From Actinoplanes sp. N902-109 (GTDB lineage: Bacteria > Actinomycetota > Actinomycetes > Mycobacteriales > Micromonosporaceae): DNA of 64,000 bases. Position numbers and translations under genes: made by a program. How positions within the stretch are numbered: the stretch's first letter is position 1; each line of letters begins with the position of its first letter. The notes beneath the pieces are model-generated. The model saw only the letters and a list, made by a program, of their open reading frames with translations, was not told where the DNA came from and made no database searches. Below are positions 49,761 through 58,385 of the stretch, one piece after another. Where the stretch lies: NCBI RefSeq assembly GCF_000389965.1, contig NC_021191.1, positions 5,519,501-5,583,500 of the forward strand, in the 5' to 3' direction.

Positions 49761-51004
49761 GACGGCCACGGCAACCACGCCGCCAGCACGAAGTCGCCGC
49801 CCGGGTCGCGGCCGTGGGTGAGAGTGCCACCGGCGAGCGTCGCCCGCTCGACCAGCCCGATCAGCCCGGTGCCCGTACCGGGGAGGGGGTTTCCGGGGCC
49901 GCCCACCGGGGCCGGATTACGGATGTTGATGGTGAGGCCCTCGCCCGCCGCACCGCCGACCGCGACCCGCACCGCCGTACCCGGAGCATGCTTGCGGGCG
50001 TTGGTCAGACCCTCCTGTACGATCCGGTAGGCCGTGCGACCGGTCCCCACCGGCATCTCCCGGTCCTTCTCCACCCGCATGTCGAGGCGCACCTTGACGC
50101 CGGCTGCCTGCGACTCGGCCGCCAGCGACGGCAACTCGCCCAGTGTGGGCTGCGGCGGCTCCGGCGGCTGGTCCTTGGCGGGCTCGCGCAGCACGCCGAT
50201 CACCTCACGCAACTCTTGCATGGCCTGATGGGCACTGGTGCGGATCACCCCGGCGGATCGCGTGGTGACGGTATCGGCGGTGGACCGCATCTCGATGGCA
50301 CCGGCGTGCAGGCTGATCAGCGAGATGCGATGGGCGAGCACGTCGTGCATCTCGCGGGCGATCCGGGTGCGTTCCACAGCCTGTGCCTGGGCGACCCGCA
50401 GTTGCTGCTCGGACTCGGCTCGCTCCGCGCGTTCGCGCAGCGACACCACCAGCATCCGGCGGGCCCGGACTACCATGCCGACAAGCTCGACGATGATCGT
50501 CAACGCGACCGACCACGAGAACGACTCCACGTAGCCGGAGCCTTGTTCGGGCCGCAGCGCGGTGAACACGGCGCTCGACACCGTGCCGCCGGCAAGCGTC
50601 CACATGGCGATCACGAAGCGGCGGTGCACCGCCACGGTGAACACCGCGATCAGAGCGCCGGGCGCGACGGTGACCGAGAAAAGCCCGACAACCATGGCAG
50701 CGACGGCCAGGGCCACCGGCCATCGCCTGCGCCCCCACAGAGCCGCGGAGAACGCGACGCCGATGACGAGGTCGATCCACACCAGCCACCGCGGTGTGTC
50801 GCCGAAACTCTCGACCATGGACGGGCTGCTGCTCAGTAGTTCGAGCGAGCAGACGATCGTCCACAGCAGGCTGATGGAGAAGCACACCGTATCAATTGCC
50901 CAGTCGCGCATGGTGCGCGTGCGGACCGGGTTGCCGCGCATGACGGCGGGCAGAAGAAATCGGTATTCCTCCTGCTCAGCCGTCTCGGGATCGGGATCCG
51001 CCAT
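49757..51004 (-). CDS. DesK-type sensor histidine kinase (HisKA_3)
   Basis: 415 residues. About five to six membrane helices occupy residues 30-190, without a large external domain, which suggests sensing within the membrane. The HisKA_3 dimerisation region holds RTRIAREMHDVLAHRISLIS with the phospho-His in MHDVLAH. The ATPase domain has GRTAYRIVQEGLTNARKHAP, a TINIRNP strand and GTGTGLIGLVERATLAGGTL. Such kinases regulate ABC exporters or lipid homeostasis. The stop overlaps the regulator start. The gene is divergent from ABC transporter genes, so response to a drug or membrane-active compound is inferred. Confidence 0.92.
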   Translation of the reverse strand: MADPDPETAEQEEYRFLLPAVMRGNPVRTRTMRDWAIDTVCFSISLLWTIVCSLELLSSSPSMVESFGDTPRWLVWIDLVIGVAFSAALWGRRRWPVALAVAAMVVGLFSVTVAPGALIAVFTVAVHRRFVIAMWTLAGGTVSSAVFTALRPEQGSGYVESFSWSVALTIIVELVGMVVRARRMLVVSLRERAERAESEQQLRVAQAQAVERTRIAREMHDVLAHRISLISLHAGAIEMRSTADTVTTRSAGVIRTSAHQAMQELREVIGVLREPAKDQPPEPPQPTLGELPSLAAESQAAGVKVRLDMRVEKDREMPVGTGRTAYRIVQEGLTNARKHAPGTAVRVAVGGAAGEGLTINIRNPAPVGGPGNPLPGTGTGLIGLVERATLAGGTLTHGRDPGGDFVLAAWLPWPS

Positions 51005-51035
51005 GCCCGCAATCGTAGGCCGGGTGACCGGGCGC

Positions 51036-51058
51036 CGATACCGACCAAAGTCGATACC
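51036..51058. promoter_or_regulatory. Direct repeat in the kinase/ABC divergent gap
   Basis: CGATACC occurs at 51036-51042 and 51052-51058, 16 bp apart, in the 130-bp gap between the divergent operons. Candidate binding site of the neighbouring response regulator; position is the only support. Confidence 0.25.
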
Positions 51059-51134
51059 CGCCATAACCAAGGTCTGTCCGGCCGTAGACTTCCGGCGGTC
51101 GCGGCAGGCGGTCTCGCCCGGCGAGGCTGGGACC

Positions 51135-52034
51135 ATGATTTCGGTAGACCACCTCAGCAAACGGTACGGGCCACATCCGGCCGTGACAGACGTGTCGTTC
51201 ACCTGCGAGCCCGGCACGGTGACCGGCTTCCTCGGGCCGAACGGGGCCGGCAAGTCCACCACGATGCGGATGATCTGCGGGCTCACACCGCCGACGACCG
51301 GCACGGCGACCATCGACGGCCGGCCCTATCGGCAACTGGGCAACCCGGGCCGGCGCATCGGGGTGCTGCTCGACGCTTCCGCCCAGCACGCCGGGCGCAC
51401 CGGGCGTGAGGTTCTTACGCTGGCCGCCCGCACCCTCGGTGTCGATCGGCACCGGATCGACGAAAGTCTGGACCGCGTGGGCCTCAACAAGGCGGCGGCC
51501 AAACGCCGGGTCAAGGCCTACTCCTTGGGGATGCGGCAGCGGCTCGGCCTTGCCTATGCGTTGCTGGGCGACCCGGGCATTCTCATCCTCGACGAACCGG
51601 CGAACGGCCTGGACCCCGAGGGCATCTTCTGGATGCGTGGGCTGCTGCGTGACTTCGCCGACCGGGGCGGCACGGTGCTGCTCTCCTCACACCTGCTGCG
51701 CGAGGTCGAGGCCGTCGCCGATCGGCTGGTCGTCATCGGCAGTGGCCGCATCGTGGCCCAGGGCGACAAGGCGGAGCTGCTCGCGGCGTCGGGCACGGTG
51801 GTCCGCGCCCTCGACATGCCGGCGCTGCACACCGTGCTGTCCCGGATCGGCCTGACCACGACACAGACGACCGACGGAAGCGTCATCGTGCAGACCGACG
51901 CGGAGACCGTCGGGCGCGCTGCCGCCGATGCCGGTCTCGTCCTGCTCGAGCTGCGGCCAGCCGACAGCGGAGGACTCGAGCAGATGTTCCTGACGCTGAC
52001 CGCAGGCGACTCGGTCAAGGAGGCGGTCAAGTGA
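51135..52034 (+). CDS. ABC transporter ATP-binding protein
   Basis: 299 residues. Walker A GFLGPNGAGKSTTMRMI, Q-loop replaced by IGVLLDAS, ABC signature AYSLGMRQRLGLAYALLG, Walker B GILILDEPANGLDPEG and switch His in VLLSSHLLREVEAVAD. The C-terminal 80 residues form the small accessory domain seen in bacitracin/antibiotic-type and DrrA-like exporters. With the following permease it makes an ABC-2 exporter driven by ATP. ATG 51135 has GGCGAGG upstream. The divergent DesK-type system is its likely regulator. Confidence 0.94.
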   Translation: MISVDHLSKRYGPHPAVTDVSFTCEPGTVTGFLGPNGAGKSTTMRMICGLTPPTTGTATIDGRPYRQLGNPGRRIGVLLDASAQHAGRTGREVLTLAARTLGVDRHRIDESLDRVGLNKAAAKRRVKAYSLGMRQRLGLAYALLGDPGILILDEPANGLDPEGIFWMRGLLRDFADRGGTVLLSSHLLREVEAVADRLVVIGSGRIVAQGDKAELLAASGTVVRALDMPALHTVLSRIGLTTTQTTDGSVIVQTDAETVGRAAADAGLVLLELRPADSGGLEQMFLTLTAGDSVKEAVK

Positions 52035-52834
52035 CTACCCTGCAGCCATCCCTGGACACTCGATCGGCGGATGCACCGCAAGCATCGTCCATCGAGGCCG
52101 ACCATATATCGCTCGTCACGCTGACCCGGGTCGAACTACGCAAGCTGGCCGACACACGGGCAGGCTTCTGGCTGTTGCTGGTGATCGGCCTGGCCGCCGC
52201 CGGGACGGCAGCCATCCTGCTGGCCGCAGCGCCGGAGGATCAGCAGACCTTCCGCGACCTGCTCTCCTTCGGGTTGCTGCCCGCAAGCATCCTGCTCCCG
52301 GTGCTGGGCATCCTGTCGATGACCAGCGAGTGGTCGCAGCGCACCGCGCTCACCACCTTCACACTCATGCCGCAACGCGGGCGCGTGATCGCGGCGAAGC
52401 TGCTTGCCTGCGTGCTCATCGCGCTTGTCGCCACGGTTGCCGCTGCGGCGCTGTCAGCGGTGGCCAACCTGATCGCCATCAGCATCGGCGGCGACGGCAG
52501 CTGGCACCTCACCGCCGACCAGACCGGCCGGATGCTGATCAGCCAGGTCATTTCCGTGTTGATGGGCGCCGGGTTCGGGGCACTGCTGATGAATCCGGCG
52601 CTCGCCATCGTGCTGTACTTCGCGGTCCCGACGGTGTGGTCGGTGCTCGGGGAAATAGTCAAGGCACTGCACACGGCGGCCGGTTGGCTCGATCTCAACG
52701 TGACAGCTGCACCGCTGAGCGAAGAGACGATGACCAGCGGCCAATGGGGGCGGCTCGGGGTGGCGGTCGCCGTCTGGGTGGTCGTGCCGTTGATCGGCGG
52801 CACCGTGCGCGTGCTGCGACGCGAGATCGCCTAA
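52031..52834 (+). CDS. ABC-2 type permease
   Basis: 267 residues with six hydrophobic segments, for example FWLLLVIGLAAAGTAAILLA, LSFGLLPASILLPVLGILSM, LLACVLIALVATVAAAALSA and LGVAVAVWVVVPLIGGTVRV. A cytosolic amphipathic start (SLVTLTRVELRKLADTRAGF) is typical of ABC-2 exporters. The STTEWSQ-type motif appears as MTSEWSQRTALTTFTLMPQR. GTG 52031 overlaps the ATPase stop, so the two are coupled. It likely exports a lipid, peptide or antibiotic; substrate unknown. Confidence 0.9.
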   Translation: MTTLQPSLDTRSADAPQASSIEADHISLVTLTRVELRKLADTRAGFWLLLVIGLAAAGTAAILLAAAPEDQQTFRDLLSFGLLPASILLPVLGILSMTSEWSQRTALTTFTLMPQRGRVIAAKLLACVLIALVATVAAAALSAVANLIAISIGGDGSWHLTADQTGRMLISQVISVLMGAGFGALLMNPALAIVLYFAVPTVWSVLGEIVKALHTAAGWLDLNVTAAPLSEETMTSGQWGRLGVAVAVWVVVPLIGGTVRVLRREIA

Positions 52835-52954
52835 TGGCCGGGGCTGTCGGCGACCAGGGCGTCGCCCAGGAGCCCGCTCCAGGGCACCCGGGCGGGCCGG
52901 CGTGGGGCGGTCCCAAAAAGTGACCACTCCCCCGGCGGAATAGACCAGCACGTA

Positions 52955-53986
52955 CGCCTTGGGCGGGTCGCGCAGGCACTCCTGCTCGCGGCGCTGGCAT
53001 GGGATGCGCTGCCGGTGTGGGCTGCGCTGGCACTGGTGGTCGCCGGGGGGCTGGGCGACGCGGTGACCGGGGCGGTCAGCAATGCGGTGCTGGCCGACGT
53101 GCTGCCGGGCGACGCCTAAGTGCTCGGCCGCTCGGTGCTGAACATGTCAGTGGGGGTCATGCAGATCGTCGGGTACGCAGTGGGCGGCGCCCTGATCGCT
53201 ACGGCGGGACCCGGTGGGGCGTTCGCCGTTGCGGCGGCTACCAGTCTGGTGGCGGCCGTGCTCACGAGGGCCGGATTGCCACGGCGGCCACCGCGGGCAA
53301 CGGGACGGGCGTCGCTGGCCGCGACCTGGCACGGCAACCGGAGGCTGTTCGGCGTGCCGATGCTCCGGCGGCTGCTGCTCGCCCAGCGGCTGCCCAACGG
53401 GCTGATCGTCGGGGCGGAGGCCATGTTCGTGCCGTATGCCGGGCAGCGGGTCGGGCTGCTGTTCACCTCGGCGGCAGCCGGGATGCTGGCCGGCGACCTC
53501 GTGGTGGGCCGCTGGATCGGGCCGGCGGTGCGGGCGCGGCTGGGGTTGCCGCTCTACGTGCTGCTGGCGGTGCCGTATCTGGCGTTCGCCCTGCGGCCGT
53601 CGCCCGTGGTCGCTGCGGGGCTGGTCGCGGTGGCCTCGATCGGTTATGCCGCGACGCTCACGCTGCAGGAGCGCTTCGTGGCTGCGCTGCCCGGCGACTT
53701 GGTGGGTCAGGGACTCGGCGTGGCGCAGAGCGGGATGCTCACCGGACAAGCACTGGCGGCCACGGCGGTCGGCACCCTGGCCGAGAACACCGGTGCGGCA
53801 TCGGCCATCGCGCTCGCGGCGGTCGCGGCGGTCGCGGCGGTCGCGGCGGTCGCGGCGGTCGCGGCGGTCGCGGCGGTCGCGGCGGTCGCGGCGGTCGCGG
53901 CGCTGGGGGCTACGCTCGCGGTATGCCGATCGGTGCCCAGCCGCCCGGCCGGCGAGGAACAGTCGGCGAGCCTTACAGCCCGCTGA
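52955..53986 (+). pseudogene. MFS transporter, 5'-truncated and with an in-frame stop
   Basis: From about 52955 the frame reads LLAALAWDALPVWAALALVV, then GGLGDAVTGAVSNAVLADVL, and hits TAA at 53117-53119 exactly where family members have Tyr (LPGDA-stop-VLGRSVLNMS). It then continues in frame for 288 codons: GVMQIVGYAVGGALIATAGP, GLIVGAEAMFVPYAGQRVGL, LPGDLVGQGLGVAQSGMLTG. The first two or three helices are missing upstream (52835-52954 holds unrelated sequence). The last helix is replaced by an Ala-Ala-Val repeat coded by a 9-bp minisatellite. Translation could restart at GTG 53120, but a functional transporter is improbable. Confidence 0.8.
53812..53901 (+). repeat. 9-bp minisatellite, nine perfect units
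   Basis: GGTCGCGGC repeated nine times from 53821 to 53901, preceded by one variant unit (GCTCGCGGC). It encodes repeated Val-Ala-Ala in the MFS frame and repeated Gly/Arg in another frame. Confidence 0.95.
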
Positions 53987-54189
53987 ATTTGCGGCTGGTC
54001 CTCGCCGCGTTCGGGTTCGTCGTCTGTACGGTGCTGTCCGTCCTGCTGTTCCGCCGGGGCTGGACACTGCCGGGGTGGCTTCTGGCGGGGTGGGCGGTGG
54101 TGGCGGTCGCGGACATCACGGTGATCCAGCTCCGGCGGCGGGCGCGGGCCCGGACGGAGGACGGCTCCGACCACTCGTTGTTCGAGTGA
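53923..54189 (+). CDS. Small two-TM protein, DUF6343-like
   Basis: 88 residues. After a polar start (MPIGAQPPGRRGTVGEPYSP) come NLRLVLAAFGFVVCTVLSVL and LPGWLLAGWAVVAVADITVI, two membrane helices, then a basic stretch RRRARAR and a DHSLFE end. The EPYSPLNLRL entry and the RRRARxRxxDxxDHSLFE tail match my recollection of the DUF6343 family of actinobacterial membrane proteins of unknown function. The ATG at 53923 lies inside the end of the broken MFS reading frame (64-bp overlap in another frame). No clear ribosome binding site is visible. Confidence 0.7.
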   Translation: MPIGAQPPGRRGTVGEPYSPLNLRLVLAAFGFVVCTVLSVLLFRRGWTLPGWLLAGWAVVAVADITVIQLRRRARARTEDGSDHSLFE

Positions 54190-54220
54190 TGGCGGCCGGC
54201 CGAGCGACACGTGCACGGCG

Positions 54221-54460
54221 GGCCAGCAGGCCAAGCGACACGCCCACCGCGGCCAGCAGGCCAAGCGACACGCCCACCGCGGCCAGCAGGCCGAGCGACA
54301 CGCCCACCGCGGCCAGCAAGGTGAGCGGCACATCCACCGCGGCCAGCAAGGTGAGCGGCACGTGCACCGCGGCCAGCAAGGTGAGCGGCACGCCTACCGC
54401 GGCCAGCAAGGTGAGCGGCACGTGCACCGCGGCCAGCAGGGTGAGCGGCACATCCATCGC
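54221..54460. repeat. 30-bp minisatellite, eight units
   Basis: Eight head-to-tail 30-bp units begin GGCCAGCARG; a degenerate ninth precedes them at 54191-54220. Units 1-3 continue ccragcgaca-cgcccaccgc, units 4-8 gtgagcggca with a variable last decamer. The gap 54190-54563 holds no convincing gene; both strands are open through the array because the unit is ten codons. Confidence 0.93.
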
Positions 54461-54563
54461 TGTTGACGGGCCGAGGGGGAACGATGCGAGCGCGCTGACG
54501 GGTGCGGGGTGGAGTCGCGGGTTTGGGACTTTTCGGGCGGAGCTGCGGGTAGCGTCCTGAGCT

Positions 54564-56681
54564 GTGCGCGCCTTTGTCCGCCCCTGCATTGCTGCTGCTG
54601 TTGTGCTGGTGGCGCCCCTGATTCAGCCGGTTGTTGCCCGGGCGGACGGGGATGGGGGTGCTACGGGGGCCGCGGTGGGGCGGGCGGTTGGTGTTGATAC
54701 TCGCGAGCCGGTACGCCGTACGTACGCGATCGGGGGGCTGGGCAAGCGGGAGTCGCGGTTCGGGCGCCGGGCGATCGCCAGGGCCGCGCCGACACCTGAG
54801 GTGGGGACGGTACGGGCGTGGCTGGGGTTGGACGACGCCGAGGGCAGCCTGTACCGCAAGGACTACACGTTGCGCGGCGTCGGCGAGCACATCGAGGTGT
54901 GGGTGGCCGACGACCTCGCTTTCCCGGCCGGTGACTGCCGTCCGGCGCGGTCCGTAGCGGTCACCGATGCTCAGGTCAGCGGGCTGATCAGCGAGTTCGA
55001 TGCGACGATCTGGCCGCGGGAGACCGCCGCGTTCAGCACGCCGCCGGAGCGGGACGGCACGGACCCGCTGCTGGACGGGGACTACACCGGGGACGGCGGC
55101 CGGACCGTCACGTTGATCGACAATGTGCGTGACGACAACTTCTACACGTTCCCGCAGGCTGCGACGTACATCGCCGGATTCTTCTCCGCGCAGATCAACG
55201 AGCTGGTCGACCGCAATGTCATGACGATCGACGCATACGACTGGCAGCACCGCACCGGCGCCAACCCGCCGGACGAACCCACCGATGACGTGTGCACCAG
55301 CCGTCCGGCGCGCCCGCGCATGTACGAGGGCACGTTCGCGCACGAGTGGCAGCACCTGCTGCAGCACTACACGGATCCGGATGAGGAGGTGTGGGTCAAC
55401 GAGGGTTTGTCGGACTATGCGCAGAGCCTGGTCGGGTATGTGGATGCGAGCGCGACGGTCTACCACCCGGGCGCCGACATCCATCTGACCTGCTTCCAAG
55501 GCTTTGCCGTGGTGCGGACCGGATACAACGCGAACCCGCGCGACTGCGGCGGCGCACAGAACTCACTGAACCTGTGGAACGAGGGTGGCCCGGAGGCGGT
55601 GCTCGCCGACTACGGGCACGCATACCAGTTCATGCTCTATCTGCGCGACCGGTTCGGGGCGGGCGTGTTGTCGCGGTTGCACCGCGACGGCGCGCATCAG
55701 GGGCTGGCCGGGGTGCAGGCCGCTCTGGGTGACGCCACCCGGTTGTACGGCGTGCTGCACGACTTCCAGACCATGAACCTGGTCGACAAGCTGGTGGGCG
55801 ACGACCCGGCCGGCACGATGATCGGCGTGCCGGCGGACCGGGTGACCGCGCCCAGCCTGCGCGCCACGGTCAACCTGGGCAACCCCGCGTCCTACGACGC
55901 TCCGGGGGCGGCTCCCAACGGCGCCGACTATGTGCGGCTGCGGGACGCCCACGGACGGTTCCTGTCCGGTGCTGAACTCCATTCCGTACGGTTCAGCGGC
56001 GCCCGTACGCTGCCACCGCGGCCGTTGCGCTGGACGGTGCGTGACGGCGCGCTGTGGTCCGGGGGCGGCAACGCGGTGGACGCCGCGGCCGTCGTGCCGG
56101 TGCGGGTGCCGGCCGCCGACCCCGTTCTGCGGCTGCGGGCCAGCTACGGGGCCGAGGAGGGATACGACTTCGGCTACGTGACGGTGTCCACCGACGGCGG
56201 GAAGAGCTACACAGCCGTTGCCGGTGACCGTACGGTCGCCGGGCCACTCGGTCCGGGGGTGACCGGCCGTACGGCGGGTTTCGAGGCGCACAGTTACGAC
56301 CTGTCGCCGTACAAGGGCAAGCGTGTTCTGCTGGGTTTACGCTATGTGAGCGACGCGGTGGTGGATGACGGCGGCTGGTCCATCGACGACGTCACGCTCG
56401 GTGGCCGGACGATCAGCGACGGCTCGACGCTGCGGGGCTTCCGGGAGCCGACCGAGATCGTCCCGCTTCCGGTGCACGGCTGGAACGTCAAGCTGATCGG
56501 CCTCGACGACGCCGGACGACGGGCGCGGCAGGTGCCGCTGACGCAGGTCGGGGCGCTGCGGGCGTACCAGAAAGTGGTCGCGGTGATCGCCTACGACGAG
56601 CCGACCGAGAAGATCGAGCAGTACGCGCCGTACGAGTTGACGGTCGACGGCGTGCTTCAGCCGGGCGGCAGCAGACCGTAG
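54564..56681 (+). CDS. Secreted zinc metalloprotease, M6/immune-inhibitor-A-like
   Basis: 705 residues from GTG 54564. The signal peptide is about residues 1-27 (VAPLIQPVVARADG). The zinc motif HEWQH is at 260-264 and a third ligand Glu280 in VNEGLSDYAQ follows, a gluzincin-like spacing. FPQAATYIAGFFSAQINELV and MTIDAYDWQHRTG belong to the catalytic domain. The C-terminal half has a beta-rich region (LRASYGAEEGYDFGYVTVST, YKGKRVLLGLRYVSDAVVDD, GGWSIDDVTLGG) found after the catalytic domain of immune inhibitor A-type peptidases. It should degrade extracellular proteins. The preceding 30-bp repeat array leaves little room for a conventional promoter. The end overlaps the convergent cyclase gene by 25 bp. 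Confidence 0.85.
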   Translation: MRAFVRPCIAAAVVLVAPLIQPVVARADGDGGATGAAVGRAVGVDTREPVRRTYAIGGLGKRESRFGRRAIARAAPTPEVGTVRAWLGLDDAEGSLYRKDYTLRGVGEHIEVWVADDLAFPAGDCRPARSVAVTDAQVSGLISEFDATIWPRETAAFSTPPERDGTDPLLDGDYTGDGGRTVTLIDNVRDDNFYTFPQAATYIAGFFSAQINELVDRNVMTIDAYDWQHRTGANPPDEPTDDVCTSRPARPRMYEGTFAHEWQHLLQHYTDPDEEVWVNEGLSDYAQSLVGYVDASATVYHPGADIHLTCFQGFAVVRTGYNANPRDCGGAQNSLNLWNEGGPEAVLADYGHAYQFMLYLRDRFGAGVLSRLHRDGAHQGLAGVQAALGDATRLYGVLHDFQTMNLVDKLVGDDPAGTMIGVPADRVTAPSLRATVNLGNPASYDAPGAAPNGADYVRLRDAHGRFLSGAELHSVRFSGARTLPPRPLRWTVRDGALWSGGGNAVDAAAVVPVRVPAADPVLRLRASYGAEEGYDFGYVTVSTDGGKSYTAVAGDRTVAGPLGPGVTGRTAGFEAHSYDLSPYKGKRVLLGLRYVSDAVVDDGGWSIDDVTLGGRTISDGSTLRGFREPTEIVPLPVHGWNVKLIGLDDAGRRARQVPLTQVGALRAYQKVVAVIAYDEPTEKIEQYAPYELTVDGVLQPGGSRP

Positions 56682-57358
56682 ATGATTCCCGGCGAGCCGG
56701 ACCCGGCGCGGTTGATCTGCCCGCCGCACAGCACGTGGGCGCCGGTCTCGGGCAGTGCCGCCAGGTTGGCCAGCACCTCGAGGCTGATCCGGTGCTCGCG
56801 GTAGACCAGCCGGGACACCTGGTAGCCGGGATCGATGCCGCGGTCGGGGCCGAACGTGTCCGTGCCGGTGCCGCCGCGGCGACCCAGGCGTCCGGTTTCG
56901 ATCAGCCAGCGCACCGCGTCGGGAGCGAACCCCGGCTGATGCATGCTGCCGCCGTCGTCGTAGCCGAAGTAGGCCCCGGTGCCCCACTTGGCGTCCCAGC
57001 CGGTCCACAGCACAACCACCGACTCGGCCGGGATCCGGCCATGCCGGAACTCCCATTCGCGCAGGTCCGACGACGTGACGGCGTAGTCGGGGTCGGCCGC
57101 GCAGCGCTCCCGCACGTCGATCTTCACCGCCGGGCGGTACAGGTCGTCGACATCAAGGTCGTCGGCGAGCGCGGCGCCCGGCGTGAAATGCCCGGGCGCA
57201 CCCCAGTGCGTGCCGGTGTGCTCGCCCGAGCTGACCTCGCGCAGGTAGAAGCCGTCGTCCTCGATCGTGGCCACCGTCCGCAGCCGCGGCGCCGGATCGC
57301 CCGGGTAGACGCAGGCGGTGGCCGGATCGTTGACGTGCGAGAGCCGGACGAGCCGCAC
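56657..57358 (-). CDS. Cyclase family protein (kynurenine-formamidase-like)
   Basis: 233 residues. The metal-binding signature is EHTGTHWGAPGHFTPG (HxGTHxxxPxH), preceded by SHVNDPATACVYPGDPAPRL as in KynB-like proteins. VVLWTGWDAKWG and TGTDTFGPDRGIDPGYQVSR carry further family residues. Members hydrolyse N-formylkynurenine or related amides and lactones with zinc or manganese. No tryptophan-degradation genes are adjacent. GTG 57358 is two bases after the stop of the dienelactone hydrolase gene, so they form one operon acting probably on related ring-cleavage or ester substrates (inference). Confidence 0.88.
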   Translation of the reverse strand: MRLVRLSHVNDPATACVYPGDPAPRLRTVATIEDDGFYLREVSSGEHTGTHWGAPGHFTPGAALADDLDVDDLYRPAVKIDVRERCAADPDYAVTSSDLREWEFRHGRIPAESVVVLWTGWDAKWGTGAYFGYDDGGSMHQPGFAPDAVRWLIETGRLGRRGGTGTDTFGPDRGIDPGYQVSRLVYREHRISLEVLANLAALPETGAHVLCGGQINRAGSGSPGIIYGLLPPG

Positions 57359-57360
57359 CC

Positions 57361-58122
57361 TCAGCCGAAGATCTCGTCGAGGAAGCCGGTGAGACGCTGC
57401 CAGCTGCGGGCATCGGCCTTGGGCCGGTAGACCTGCGGGATCTCGGGCAGCGTGAAGGCGTGCGGCGCCCCGGAATAGCTGATGATCTCGAAGTCGACGT
57501 CGGCCGCGCGCAGCTCGTCCTGGTATGCCACCACGGCCTCGTCCGGGACCACCGGGTCGGCCGCACCGGTCATGATCAGCAGCGGTGCCGTGATCTGTCC
57601 GGCATCGCTGGGCTCATGGGTGTTGAGCGCGCCGTGGAACGACACGGCCCCGCGCAGCGGCGCACCGGTGCGCGCGAACTCGAGCGCGGCGGAACCACCG
57701 AAGCAATAGCCGATGACGGCCACGCGCTCGGGATCGATGCGCGGGTCGGCGAGCAACCGCTCGTAACCGGCCTGCACCCGCGCCCGGAACAGCGGCACGT
57801 TGCCGTAGTACTTGTTGGCCTCGGCGGCGGCTTCCTCCTGGCCCTCGGGCCGAACGCCGGCGCCGTAGACGTCCACGGCGAACGCGACGTAGCCGAGCCG
57901 GGCCAGCATCTGCGCCCGCACCTTGGGGTACTCGCGCAGGCCGGTCCAGTCGTGCACCACCAGCACCGCGGGGCGGCGCTCGGTGATGGCGGCGTCGTGC
58001 GCGAGGTAGCCCTCGAGGGTGGTGTCCTCGTGCTTGTACTCGACGGTTTCCCCCTCGATCCGCGCCCCCGCACCGGCGGGCACGGATTCGAGGAGGGTCT
58101 GGTGTGCTGCGGAGAAGGTCAC
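57361..58122 (-). CDS. Dienelactone hydrolase family protein
   Basis: 253 residues, alpha/beta hydrolase. The triad is visible: nucleophile Cys140 in AVIGYCFGGSAALEF, Asp189 in LIMTGAADPVVPDEA, His221 in SYSGAPHAFTLPE. The Cys nucleophile is diagnostic of dienelactone hydrolases, which open 4-carboxymethylene-butenolide rings in aromatic degradation; many relatives have broader esterase activity. HDWTGLREYPKVRAQMLARL belongs to the oxyanion part. The GTG start is at 58122. It is cytoplasmic and appears to be co-transcribed with the cyclase gene downstream. Confidence 0.9.
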   Translation of the reverse strand: MTFSAAHQTLLESVPAGAGARIEGETVEYKHEDTTLEGYLAHDAAITERRPAVLVVHDWTGLREYPKVRAQMLARLGYVAFAVDVYGAGVRPEGQEEAAAEANKYYGNVPLFRARVQAGYERLLADPRIDPERVAVIGYCFGGSAALEFARTGAPLRGAVSFHGALNTHEPSDAGQITAPLLIMTGAADPVVPDEAVVAYQDELRAADVDFEIISYSGAPHAFTLPEIPQVYRPKADARSWQRLTGFLDEIFG

Positions 58123-58131
58123 CCGAGCAAT

Positions 58132-58385
58132 CTAGCTCGTGATCTTGCTGAGCAGCATGCGGATCTCGGCGGTCGTGCCGGTCTCACCGAGCCTCGGGAA
58201 AACGTTCTCCACGCTGTTGAGGTGGGTGTCCTCGCGCCGGTCGGTCATCGCGTCCGTGGCGAGCGTCACGTGATAGCCGTGCTCGTGGGCAGCCCGTGCC
58301 GTGGACTCGACGCCGATGCTGGTGGCGATGCCGGTCAGCACAATCTGGGTGACCCCGCGACGACGCAGCTGCAGGTCCAGCACCA
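58132..58385 (-). pseudogene. Isochorismatase-family fragment (3' half)
   Basis: Reads LDLQLRRRGVTQIVLTGIAT, SIGVESTARAAHEHGYHVTL and ATDAMTDRREDTHLNSVENV, ending at 58132. This is the C-terminal half of an isochorismatase-like hydrolase; the catalytic Asp and Lys of the N-terminal half are missing. It is joined directly to a decayed MFS gene, so the fusion arose by deletion and not by normal operon evolution. The junction position is approximate. Confidence 0.75.

Noticed and set aside
52835..52954. Start of the MFS gene upstream of 52955
   Set aside because: None of the three plus frames gives the first membrane helices expected; the 5' part is missing, so the gene was called a pseudogene.
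54221..54460. CRISPR-like array
   Set aside because: The 30-bp units are directly adjacent with no unique spacers and no cas genes are nearby; it is a minisatellite.
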